DNA of 64,000 bases from assembly GCA_027579435.1 (NCBI GenBank), contig JANBPK010001051.1, positions 42,226 to 106,225 of the forward strand. The letters run 5' to 3'. A program made the position numbers and the translations under genes. The notes beneath the pieces were generated by a model. It searched no databases. It was given only the letters and a program-made list of their open reading frames with translations, and had not been told where the DNA came from. The DNA comes from Candolleomyces eurysporus. Its lineage: Eukaryota > Basidiomycota > Agaricomycetes > Agaricales > Psathyrellaceae. Each line of letters starts with the position of its first letter. Position 1 is the stretch's first letter. Below, piece by piece: positions 45,816 through 56,600 of this stretch.

Positions 45816-46224
45816 TTGCAGTTAGAGTAGTCGTACCGGTAGTGGCTGCCATCCTCTTCTTAACTTTTCGAAAAGAATGAGTAGGTTTGGGCGCAAGGGG
45901 AGAGCCATCTACGCGTGGCTGCCTCGTGGTCAGTGGCTGCGCTTTCACACCGCTCGAGTCGGACTCGGAAGCGCCCAATTTTATCAGTGGCGTCAATCTC
46001 AAGCCTCAAAAATCCAGAGATTTCGGCTTAGCTCAACTTCGAGACTAACGTCATGACAGTCGCACAGACAGCATTAAGGGATTTTTCTCGTCGCCTATGA
46101 AAGCTCGCGAGTCCCTCTCGTTGAAGATTATCCTTGATCTAATGGAGGGGAAGAACGAGGCGGCAAAGGGCCCTTCTTTGGAAAACATCACAACCTTTTG
46201 GTGAATTCAGATCATGTCTCAGAG
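45816..46224. other. Spacer between D1 and the muskelin fragment
   Basis: About 400 nt. A short ATG frame (MAATTG) in both D copies lies upstream of the D coding region; whether it is a first exon is unclear. Confidence 0.35.
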
Positions 46225-47204
46225 TTCTTTCTGCTGAGTGGGAGTGAACATGGACGAGGCAGCTTCCAGAAGAAGACAGCGATGATATGGAGGACGTCGA
46301 AAATGACAATACTAGTATAACGGAGGTATNNCTTTTTTAAAAAAAATCCGATTGTATTGCCCCTAGGTGTCCCTATGTGTGGCCTTACAGCGATGTACGG
46401 TACGTAGATGACATAGCGAAGGTATTATCAGGCCCCTAACGCCTTTCGTATGACGGAGACCGTGGTGTGCATCCTGAGACGGCTCGCCCTTGGCGATCGC
46501 TCCCCCTCAGGACCCGGTATGGAAACACCGTTTCGCCTGGGCTCTCCTCTTGAGTGCGGTTAGTGGCTTGTACCTCGGGTGTGCTGTTTGCTACGAGGGC
46601 CTCGTTGCCCTTCTGTGCACCCGACCGCTCTGTGCGGTGGTCTTGACGGGGTAAGTCCCGGCGCGTTGCGGGTGGAGGTTGGGGTGGTTGCGCGCAAACC
46701 GGGTATATTTGAGGGTTGGTTGTTGGGCTTTCTCTTACTCATGCCTTTCGATGACTCTTGGGTCTGTTTCGTTGCTTTCGCGGTGTTCGTCTGTTGCTCG
46801 TGGGTTTCCTGTCTGGTATCTGAAACGTTCGGTCCTGTTGACGAACTGCATTAGCTCCTTGGTTGTCTTTTCGTCGGATAGTATCTTCTTCAGATCCCCT
46901 TTTCGTTCAACGGAGGTATCTTACTCAGGCACTAGGCACGACTGAGAAATTGAGGGGAATGATATCCCTCGAGATCACTGCGGCGAAGAAGGGTGCAGCT
47001 GTAGAATGGTGAGGCGAAGAAACTTCGGAATTGGGGCAGAAGTAGCAGCGTGCAATGCTGAAACCAGTTTCTATTGAAAGATACAAGCAGCGGATGAATG
47101 TTTTTGGTAGTTTGGTTAGATTGTAGCTGAGGGGCAGAAGGAACGGGCTATGGTCTGGTTGGATTTAGTGAATCAGAAGGCGATCGAGTGGGTTGATAGT
47201 TAGG
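46225..47204 (+). pseudogene. Duplicated 3' fragment of muskelin
   Basis: Matches the last about 400 nt of muskelin (44180-44552): the 'acatggacgag-cagcttcca' region, the 'ttactcaggca' region and the final VNQ-IEWVDS codons with stop. It carries frame changes and a 579-nt insertion. It was duplicated together with gene D. Confidence 0.8.
46330..46908 (-). mobile_element. Inserted retroelement fragment with 11-bp target duplication
   Basis: 579 nt inserted into the duplicated muskelin fragment and flanked by direct copies of aacggaggtat (46319-46329 and 46909-46919). The left end begins with unresolved NN and a T/A run, consistent with the poly(A) end of a minus-oriented, 5'-truncated non-LTR element. 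No reverse transcriptase is present, so the class is inferred from the target duplication and the A/T-run end. Confidence 0.6.
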
Positions 47205-47325
47205 AGATGTAATAGATACGTGAGTGTCTCAGGATTGTACTTGTAAACTTGTGCATACTACGATCGGTCCACACCCTCTTACTTTGTTTTCCGCTCGACA
47301 CTATCCTTTACGAGGATTGAGCCAT

Positions 47326-48380
47326 TCAGCGCCCTATTCGATTGCGAAACAAGGGTATTGCTGAGTGAATAGTTAGCATACTCGCAAACATGGAGTCGTA
47401 TATTCACGCTTAATTCGAGAAACTCACACATAGAGCTTCGAAACAGGGTGGGACTTCAGATTCATTGTCATCGAGTTTGGTACTGCGAAATACGGTGCTG
47501 ACACGAGCGTACCTGGGCTCCGTTAGGCTCTGTGGAATTCTTGAACGTAGGTTTACTCGACGTACTAGCGTCCAACCTCCCAGAGACGTCTTGATCAGGG
47601 CCCGTGATTTTGACCTCGATGATCCTTCTGTAATGTAGGAGCGAGGTTGTCAACTTGTGCTTCCAGTGGGTTTGCAGGAGCTGAAAACACCATGCAGCTT
47701 CACTTGAGTTCGGGGTAGCAATAGTTTCGAAACGCCACCAGCTGCCTTTAGACATGATAACAAAGAGAAATCTTCGGTGAATATTAATGTCCTCGTTTCA
47801 AGGTAGGGGAGCGTACCATTAGCCAGGAAAGTGTGGGAAGTCTTCTCGTCAACGATAATTCGATCATAGAACCGGGGGATATTGAAGGTCAGCTCAAACG
47901 ATGACCCGTTCAGTATCAATAACATATATTCAGGCTTATCGCTGTCTCCTTGAAAGAACGATTTCACAGTGCCGGGAGCCTCCGCATGTAATGGCAATTT
48001 TGCCTTCATCAGCTGGTATAACACATCATCGCAATTGACGAACAATCCCTCCAAAATGTCGTTTTCCGTCTCTTCGAGAAGATCACCACACATCTCGAGG
48101 AGACCAGCTAAAAGTGGGGGAATAGTTCTCTCCGGTTTCGTTCGGTCAGCCTCTGGTAAGTTTGCTATTACCCAGAAGAATGGCGTGTGTTTGGAGACGA
48201 ATTTTGTTTGGAGGATCTGGGAGAGGGTGTCCTTGGATCCATCGCAAAGTCTCAGGCATTGGCTTGTGATTCGGGTCGCCGTGTCTTCGTCGGCGTAGGC
48301 AAACATGCCGTCGCAGAGGGTTGCCGCCAGTGTCTTCACGAGCCGATCTCGCTGTAGTGGATTGATTGCTCTGTCTGTAC
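47326..48380 (-). CDS. Unrecognised protein D2
   Basis: Paralogue of D1 with the same layout. The main exon reads TLAATLCDGMFAYADEDTA, PFFWVIANLPEADR, RTIPPLLAGLLEMCGDLLEE and SFELTFNIPRFYDRIIVDE. A second exon has SWWRFETIATPNSSEAAW and RIIEVKITGP. Small 3' exons end AIPLFRNRIGR at about 47326. The upstream end is unresolved; the frame can extend left of the Val at 48339 into a region with a TGA in one frame. Conservation between copies at the amino-acid level suggests a functional protein, but the family is unknown to me. Confidence 0.6.
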
Positions 48381-48439
48381 CTCAAAATGAGCTCGAGGTG
48401 ACGTTCACTGCAGTTAGAGTCAAGTCCCACCGGTAGTGG

Positions 48440-49669
48440 CTGCCATCCTCTTCTTTACTAGTCAATCGAGAGTGAGTATGCTTGAGGGTAAGAGGAGAGT
48501 TATCTCATCTACGCGTGGGTGCCTCGTGCCCAGAGTGGCTGCGCTTTCACACAGCTTAAGCCGAAAGCGCCCAATTTATCAGCGGCGCCAATCTCATCCC
48601 TCAAGAAGCCGGAGATCACGACTCAACCTCAAGTTACCTCGAGACTAACCCTCTTCCCGTCATTAAGTCAACCAGACAATATTTTTCCCGTCGCTGGTAA
48701 TTTCGGATTGTTAAATGAAATAAATAGAGTGCTAGTGTAATTCAACGAGGCCAGCCCTTCGTTGGTCATGTCTCGGGATGTCATCTGTTGACGGAAAGAA
48801 TGAATATTGTCTGCAAAGGTAGGCTTGAAGGTAAGTGATGTTTAACACTTCGTGGGCATACTATAGCTGAAGGTTTGATGGACCGCAGCAATGTCACTCG
48901 ACACCGAGTTCTCAATTATGTTATAATAGAAGGTTATCTTCGCATGGTTCGCCAGTGTTCGCTGTTGGTTCGCTTCTTTTCTCTGGCTTCTCTGAGCCGT
49001 CGGTATGCTGGTGTCTTGCGCTTGCAAACTGGTGACACTAAAGCCAGTCGGCAGGCCGTCGGGCGACAATGACGTCGGTGCCGCCAGACGCCCATAAGCG
49101 TCCACCTCTTGATCATGAAGCTCGGGTGCAGCGGTCAAGAATGGCATCACCGTCGCTCGTGAGATTTACGACGTCGTGCATGACCTGCTGAGGAAGACCA
49201 GAGAAAGGTCACGCCTTGAGGCCGTGCTGATTGAGAAAGTCAATTGGTAACCGTGTGGGGCAAGTCAGGCAATCAATCGGTTCGCGGTCAGCAGACTCAG
49301 GACTTGGACATATTCTGCCTGTGAAGATGGCTGAAAACACGTCAGAGTTGCCACCGAATATATATAAGACGCAACGCTGCCACTCCCAAGGTCTTCCTAG
49401 TTCCTCGATGTTCCTCGACGTCCATTTCTACCTGGCCTTCCCCCAGTCGCTCGCTCGCCCGGCACCCGAACTGGCGCACGCGCCTGAGTTTCCTAAAGGA
49501 GAGAGCTAGGATGGGCCAAGCGAATAGGCTTGATAAACGGGTCCGCGTGATTGGCCAGATGGACGGGATTTTAAATTTGGGATTATGGGATAATGCGTAG
49601 TCAAAGCCTGTGCTTATAAACAGGATCCTAGCCTCCGACATTCTCTCATCATCGTCCACCGCATCCACC
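48440..49669. other. Intergenic between D2 and cytochrome c peroxidase
   Basis: About 1.2 kb. The first part is the upstream region of D2, similar to that of D1; the last part is the peroxidase promoter. No supported gene. Confidence 0.45.
49615..49620 (+). promoter_or_regulatory. TATA box of cytochrome c peroxidase
   Basis: TATAAA 55 nt before the ATG at 49670. Confidence 0.4.
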
Positions 49670-51403
49670 ATGAACGCTCTGCGCATCCCTCTTCGCAACG
49701 CCGCCCCTTTGCGACGCGCCGCTCGCACTCAGCTCCCAAAGTCCTCTCCATTCCGAGCCTCGTACAACAGTGGCCGCAAGTACTCGACAGCGCCACCACC
49801 CCCTGAGGCCAAGTCGTCGGGCAGCACCCTCTGGCTGGGTCTTGGTGCAGCTGGTGCAGCTGGCGCCGCCTGGTACTTCTTCACCGAGTCGGGAGAGAAC
49901 ACCCTCAAGTCGGGTATGCAGCAAGCTAAAGTTGCTGCCAACTTTGTTCCCACCAAGGAAGACTACGAGAAGGTTTGTAGTCGCGAAATTCAAACACTTG
50001 GCAAGAGGCTCAATTCTGTATCATAGGTTTACAGGAAGATCGCGGACCTCGTCGTTGATGCTGGCGATTACGACGGTGAGTCATTGCTCTCCTCGATGAT
50101 AAAGGGCCGCAAGCGTCTGAGACACTTTCATGTGGACGTTCCCAGATGGTTCATACGGCCCCGTTCTCCTCCGACTCGCCTGGCACTCTTCCGGAACCTA
50201 CGATAAGGAAACCGGAACTGGTGGAAGGTGTGTATAAGACTCTGACAGCTTGCTTGACACGTCCATCTCAAACTACTTCTCCCATCTTAGCAACTATGCT
50301 ACCATGCGATTCGCCCCCGAATCCCTTCATGGTGCAAATGCTGGTCTGAACGTTGCTCGTGGGTTGATGGAGAAAATCAAGGAAGAGTTCCCTTGGATCA
50401 GCTATGGCGATCTCTGGACCCTCGCTGGTGTAGCAGCCATCCAGGTTTGTCGTTTTACCCTGTGCCGCATGTCAACAAAAATTAAACACCTTTTCATTGT
50501 AGGAGATGGGCGGACCAAAGATTCCCTGGCGCCCGGGTCGGGTCGACGGTATTGCTGCGCAGGCTACTCCTGATGGTCGTCTCCCGGATGCTAGCCAGGG
50601 TTCCGACCACTTGCGAAACGTACGTGGCCTTCCATCAAATCCCTTATCTCCACTCTGTCTAACGTGTTTTGTTGTTTCCGTTCACTAGATCTTCTACCGC
50701 ATGGGGTATGCAATATTTTCCCGAGTTGATTTTTCCGAACTCGTGTTCTAATCCTTCGTGCATTATCGTAGCTTCAACGACCAGGAAATTGTGGCGCTCT
50801 CTGGTGCCCACGCCCTCGGTCGATGCCACACTGACAGGTAAGACCGGAATATGCTCGCACTCCGTGCAGAGCTAACTTTCAAATTTCAGGTCTGGTTTCG
50901 TTGGTCCCTGGACCTTCTCGCCCACCACTGTAACCAATGACTACTTCAAGCTCTTGTTCGATGAGAAGTGAGTTCCAGTATAATCGCGGGTGTATCGATC
51001 TGACTGAGCGTGTCATTAGGTGGGTGTGGAAGAAGTGGGAGGGACCCAAGCAACTTGAGGATAAGAAGACCAAGACTCTCATGATGCTTCCGTATGTCAG
51101 CCAATTCCAGATCTTGTGCCTTGATATTCATTTCTATCCTCTAGCACCGACTACGTCCTGACTCAGGACAAGAGCTTCAAGAAGCACGCTAAGGCATACG
51201 CTGATAACCAGGACCTATGGTTCAAGGAGTAAGCGANTTTTTTGTCTGTTTACCACTGGTTGCATAGTGCTGACTGTCTATTCCAGCTTCTCCAGCGCTG
51301 TCTCCCGTCTCTTCGAGCTTGGTGTTCCCGAGAAGCAATGGGTTTCCCCTGAGCCTTGGATCATCCCGACTGTTGATGAGCAGGACGCCAAGAAGTCTGC
51401 TTA
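49670..51403 (+). CDS. CCP1: Mitochondrial cytochrome c peroxidase
   Basis: Class I haem peroxidase that reduces H2O2 with electrons from cytochrome c in the mitochondrial intermembrane space. About ten exons. The N-terminus is an Arg-rich mitochondrial presequence ([19 protein letters not shown]). A hydrophobic sorting segment ([18 protein letters not shown]) follows, as in yeast CCP1. The distal haem site is [12 protein letters not shown] (Arg, Trp, His). The proximal His is in [15 protein letters not shown]. Further landmarks are [27 protein letters not shown] and LMMLPTDYVL. It ends at TAA 51401-51403. An N at 51237 falls in the last intron. Intact and single copy here. Confidence 0.94.
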
Positions 51404-51777
51404 AGAGTTGATTCTAGTTCTCTGCTGTCCCTTCTCTTGTTTCGTTCCTTCATGGCGCGGTAGCCATTCACGTTCACATTCCNTTTTTTTTCCCTCTGAT
51501 GTATCCTTGCTCTCCCTTGCTCTGGTAATTGGATCGAGTCTCGTTCATTGTTCTTGCGCTAGAACTATAGAGTGTTCGAAATCCTCTTGTAGATATATAT
51601 ATACTTGTAGAAGAGATGCGATTTTTTTTTGACCTCCAGTTGTTGCGCCATCCGCCGCCATAGGGCAGGCATAAGTGGTAGTTATTCAGTTATATTTAAT
51701 TATTTAATTCCACAAATTATCCCAGGAAATGATGTCACTTCCTGATAACCTGACCTACCCTTCTCCTCAACCCACCA
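51404..51777. other. Intergenic, CCP1 3' UTR to AKR2
   Basis: T-rich 3' UTR (N at 51483) and short promoter. No gene. Confidence 0.4.
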
Positions 51778-52936
51778 ATGGCTGCTGTCAGTCTACCCAG
51801 AATTATCTATGGGACTGCATGGTCTGTCTCCTTGAATCCAGGGCATAACGTTGTCTGACAAGGACGACCAGGAAAAAGGAGAGAACTGTCGCGCTGGTCG
51901 TCTCTGCCGTTCTCGAAGGCTTTCGCGGGATAGATACAGGTATGGACCCCCTCCGTGCGTGCTGGGATATTGCAGGTTTACACGGCCATTTACAGCGTGT
52001 CAGCCAAAGCATTATAGGCGAGTTGACCTATTTGCACCACGGGTTTGAACGGTCGCGTTGATTCAATGTCTATGGGCGCTGGACCACAACAGCGAGGACC
52101 TTGTTGGTGAAGCCTTGCAAGAGGTGTACGAGAAGCATAATGTGAAGAGGGAGGATTTATGGATTCAGACCAAGTGAGTGCCAGCACTTATGGCTCGTCT
52201 AGTTCTACTGATATACAACGTCTATATGTTCTAGGTTTACCCCTATCGGAGGCCAGGATACCACCAAACCAATCCCGTACAACCCCTCGGACTCAATCGA
52301 AGACCAAATTGCTTCCTCCCTCGAAACCTCACTCAAAAACCTCAAGACTACGTACCTCGATAGCTACGTCCTGCACTCTCCTCTTCCGGGACAAATCGGG
52401 AGCACCGTGCAAGCGTGGAAGGTGCTGGCGAGGATCCAGGATGAAGGGAAAGCCAAGATGATAGGGGTGTGCAATACGTATGACGTGAAGGTTCTGGAAG
52501 CGCTAGACAAGATAAGGAAGGTGCAGGTAGTGCAGAATAGGTGGTATCAGGGGAATGGGTGGGATAAAGAGGTGGTCGGGTATTGTAAGCGGAACGGGAT
52601 TATGTACCAGTGGGTTTTTTGCTTTGTCTTTCCTTGTCACTCCTCAAATATCGTTTATACTGATCTTTCTTTGTCGCAATGTTATACAGGTCGTTTTGGA
52701 CTCTATCGGGGTCTCCAGACTTGCTGGGCCATCCTACGTTCTTGAATATCGCGAAGACAAATAACCTCACGCCTGAACAGGCCGTCTATAAACTTGCACA
52801 GTTGCAAGGGATCACACCGCTTTCGGGTACGACTCAAGTCGAGCATATGAAGCTGGATCTGAACGTCGAGGCTGCTGAGTGGAAAGAGGATGGCATTCAG
52901 CGTGAGATTGAGTTGGTCAAGAAGTTGATTGAGTGA
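51778..52936 (+). CDS. Aldo-keto reductase 2
   Basis: Small fungal aldo-keto reductase, a different subfamily from the one at 3076. The N-terminus MAAVSLPRIIYGTAWKKERT is split by an intron in the TGG codon. Then come LEGFRGIDTACQPKHYRRDLVG (catalytic Asp and Tyr, across two introns), REDLWIQTKFTP (Lys), TYLDSYVLHSPL (His), GVCNTYDVKVLEAL, RNGIMYQSFWTL and ITPLSGTTQVEHM. The intron before DLVGEALQEV uses a gttgac donor and gcgag acceptor to stay in frame, so this border is less certain. About 300 aa, usual for the family. The substrate is not predictable. Confidence 0.85.
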
Positions 52937-54173
52937 GGGTCGTGAATTGCGACTCCCGGAGTTATGTTGGATCTGAGCAAATGTGCGTGCTTTCCTTGAG
53001 TTCCGGTACTGAATCCGAATAGCTTACTCAGGGTGTGTCCGTTCTCGCAGGTAATTGTAGTATTAGGGCCATACTTGAATCAATCCGGCTCACTGTTTAT
53101 TACGCCACGGCGAAGCTTCTGCTTGATATAAGTTCCGAACACCAGCTCGCTCACTCTTTGTAGCCAGGCACTCTCTCCCTCAGGTTTGCATGTCCTTGGA
53201 TGCCGGAAGCTGGAGTCCACAATGCTGACCATATTTATACCCCAGGTGACATCCGCCATATCACCACGCTGATATAGTTTCCGATGGCTAGACCGGGCGA
53301 TGGTGAGCCCCAGCCGTAGGTCGCAGGCAATAAGAGGCCCCAGTTGCCCGTTGTATACTTGGCATATTTGCGTATAAAGCTGAGCACTGACCGTTCAAAA
53401 ATCTTTCTGGCTTCCCAGACAGCCGAGTCCAAGGTCGAAGTATATAGCAGGCTTGATGCGACGGTCCCGTCTCGGAGTCTACAACTGGCTTGCGGTGACA
53501 TGTCTCATCCTCTGTTCGACCGCATCGCTAAGCAACGCCCAGACACAGGCACAGAGGAACGCGCTTTTGGCTGTCCTTGCCTATAACGAAATGGAGGCGG
53601 TTTCTCTGATGGAAAGCCATAGAGGGAATTCACGACTCTGATGATGGTGCCCTACTGGTAGCTCTGTGGGTATTCTTTATAACACACACACACACACCTC
53701 TGAATACTGATTTATCTGACATCGACAGGAAGGCGCGGATTTCGGACGGATGCATAGGGTGATAAGGCCCCCAGAGAGCACCAAAGATCCTCAGGAACTG
53801 TGATGCAACCACCATCCATCAGAAAATTGGGTGGGATTGGCCGCCTATTATCTTATGTGTACGTACGCTAAATCTAATCAGACGAAGTTATGGATATTGA
53901 TTATCAGTAGTGTATCATGTTTCAGATTCTTGTTAGAACACTTCGCCACTCAGGCTGTCANTTTTTTTTTGTTATGGTGTGTCCTTGCGGAGGGATGTAC
54001 CACCTGAACTTCCCCTAAATGGTAAAACGGTACGACCTTCCGCATTCCACGACATGGGGCATGGTGTTCCGCGGTACGCGTCGCACATGCTGTCTTTCTG
54101 TTTTCTCTGAGTTTCCCCCTATATTCTTACAGCTGTTGTACAGGAAATATTACAAACTTTGTTCTTTTTTAGG
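52937..54173. other. Intergenic between AKR2 and the DUF6533 protein
   Basis: About 1.2 kb, an (AC)n run near 53680 and an N at 53961. A possible short secreted ORF at 53456-53641 is listed separately; nothing else is supported. Confidence 0.4.
53456..53641 (+). CDS. Possible tiny secreted protein (weak)
   Basis: A 61-aa frame beginning MRRSRLGVYNWLAVTCLILC, which looks like a signal peptide with a cleavage site near SNAQ, followed by only about 30 residues. No homologue, splice pattern or repeat supports it; it may be a chance frame. Confidence 0.2.
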   Translation: MRRSRLGVYNWLAVTCLILCSTASLSNAQTQAQRNALLAVLAYNEMEAVSLMESHRGNSRL

Positions 54174-55976
54174 TCATCGCGATGATGACTCTCCCAAGGC
54201 AGCTGTGTATCTCTGGTGGATACTGACTTCAACGATTCCGTTCTCTTCTGAGTGATGTGAGCGTTCTTGCATTTCGGCGGTCTGCTCAATGTCTGCTCCC
54301 AAGGCAGCTGTGTATCTCTGTTGAATACTAGCTTCGACGAGTCTGTTCTCTTCTCGGTGACGTGAGCGTTCTTGCATTTCAGCGCTCCGCTCAATGTCCG
54401 TGTCGACAATGGTTGAGGTAGCATAAATCGAATCTGACGATCCCGAAACCAGGAATTTTGGCAGGTGAGTGTGTGTGTCGGAGCCCATGATGTTGTTGTC
54501 GTTACCGTCGTCGTCGGATAGCTCTGTGAACTCAGCGAGCACGGCCACTTTCCGAAGGTGGATGAGCATATGTGTGGTCATGATACCCATGCCTGCATGA
54601 AAAGGTCTGAAGAGGCATTTGGCAGGGAGGCAAGGACGATTGCTCGTTAAACGCTTTCAGTAGAGTTGACGAAGACATAGCTTACCCGTAGCTAAACCAT
54701 GGGATGGTGGTCGTCCCAATGGCCATAACGTTGTTAAAGATCAGGAGACCGGCGATCCTGAGTAATAGGGACATTGAACATGAAGTAACAAAGAGGGGTG
54801 AATCTGGCTCACCCAACAAAGTACAGGATGTTATCCCCAATCAATACCTCGACAAGCGTTGGCCGTTCATGAAACGGGATCTTAACGGAAACAGAGCGGA
54901 GACCCTTGTATAGCACGAAGGCGCAGAGCACCATCTCGAAGCCCGTGGCTAAGCACATATAAGCAAAGGTTGCTAGAGATTTATTGCGACTCACCAGGCA
55001 TCCATAGCGTCCACTGAAGCCCACCATTAATAACAGGACATCCAGGTAGAGGAAAATGTATAGCCGAGGCTATCAAAGCAGCCCGTCTCATTACTCCATG
55101 CACCATGATTCCCATAAAGGCGACAATTGAGATCAAGAAGAGGACCCCGTTAAATATGGCAATCTGGATGCCGATTAAAATCCGGGAAATTTCGAAGGTG
55201 AGGCGAGACCCCACTATGTCCGAAGTGTACTCACCTTTCGAGAGCAGTTGAAGAGAGCATAGATACGGAGTTGCATAATAATCTCAATGGTCCAGAGGCT
55301 GATGGCACCGGAGAGTCGAACAGCGGGGTCGATGGATACGCATCTGCAGACAGATAAAATGGTGAGCGGTGGTCTGGAGTAATTTGTGAGAAACGATGAT
55401 GCCCACAGTGAAAGCGACGGCACACCGGGCGTTGCGAAAAGGTGGATTTGAAGTACATCGAATACAAGCAGAAGCAGTGTGTAGTAACGGATCTGTGAAT
55501 CATGAATTGGTAAAGGGCATGAAGAGGTTAGGCTGACTGACTTACGAAGAGAAACAAGAATTTCCCTAGGCACCATTTCTGGCTCTAAAAGGTGAGGTTA
55601 GAAACCAGTGTTTCTTGATGAACCTGCTATCGAAATCCGTACCCAAATGTATCGAACCTGTTAACAGACGGTGAGTTCGTTGATCAGCTTCCAGCGCCCG
55701 TTAGCGACGATATGGCTGGCGTACCTCATCCTCTAGAGTTGCGACTGAAATGGGTTAAGCGCCTGGGACGAAACCTAGTCCGGTATGGGAGGGAAGAGAA
55801 TGCTCACAATAGTCATAGATAACCCATGTCAGAGATGCCACTTAGAGGAGACGTCAACCATGAGCTGCTTCTCCATTGAGCGAGGTTGAAGGCAACTCAC
55901 AGATGACCCTAAGAGGAATCAAATTGAGGGAATACAATTGTGCAAACCTCGCTAGCTCTTCCGGAGAGTAGGACAT
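54174..55976 (-). CDS. DUF6533 seven-helix membrane protein
   Basis: Agaricomycete-type integral membrane protein with the DUF6533 N-terminal motif. Many short exons on the minus strand, starting at ATG 55976 (MSYSPEELAR). These join to LASLTWVIYDYFATLEDE, VRYIW and SQKWCLGKFLFLF, the family signature. Transmembrane stretches follow: YYTLLLLVFDVLQIHLF, LSGAISLWTIEIIMQL, IAIFNGVLFLISIVAFMGI, FEMVLCAFVLYKG and IAGLLIFNNVMAIG. The cytosolic tail is charged and holds a tandem duplication of about 34 residues (DIERSAEMQERS and DIEQTAEMQERS). Function unknown; a receptor-like role is only a guess from topology. Confidence 0.75.
54225..54420 (-). repeat. Tandem repeat in the DUF6533 protein tail
   Basis: Two direct copies of about 100 nt. 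Each encodes AEMQERS-H, EEN, VE-SI-QRYTAALG. The copies differ by several substitutions. Confidence 0.7.
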
Positions 55977-56600
55977 CGGCGAAGAGGATTTCCGGAATCC
56001 TATAGGTCTGTATGATAGAGTCGACCTGCGACAAGGAAGGCGTCAGATCGAAGCCCCAGATAGCTATATACTCATCTGAAAGCTTACGGCAGCATACCGT
56101 GCATCTTCATGTCAATCAATCTAGAGCGAAGTGGCGACCGGGGTAAGCGCGGAGGGTTGGAATGTTAGCGATGAACTCCTTCATTTAGGAATGTCTTCTT
56201 TGATTTAATGCGACGATAGTATACATCAGGCCTACAGGATCATAAGTAAGGCCAGCATTGAATGAATCGTCTGCCAGCGCCCACAATTTGGGCGCGATGA
56301 GATGGACGGCGATTACCTCCCGCCAAGTTGGCCGATAAACACTGCGTTAGTCCGTGAAAATATGTTTCAAGGAACACCTTCGGTGACTTCGTAGATGGCG
56401 GAAGGAGTAAGGGTTTGATTGGTTCCGTCGTCGACCATTTTGGTCCAGTGACACATCTTGCTACTCTATTGCACTGCCGAGACGCTATACAACAATAGGT
56501 TTCTTAATCTACAGCTTTTTAAAGTATCAACGTAAGATGTCACACACGCACTGACAGTCGATCGACGGAAGGTCGCGCGCCGTTTTGTGTGCCGGCCAGA
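55977..56600. other. Intergenic between DUF6533 gene and NACHT gene 1
   Basis: About 620 nt, no supported gene. Confidence 0.4.

Noticed and set aside
46579..46945. Open frames inside the 579-nt insertion
   Set aside because: No reverse-transcriptase or other known residues; they run across the element boundary.
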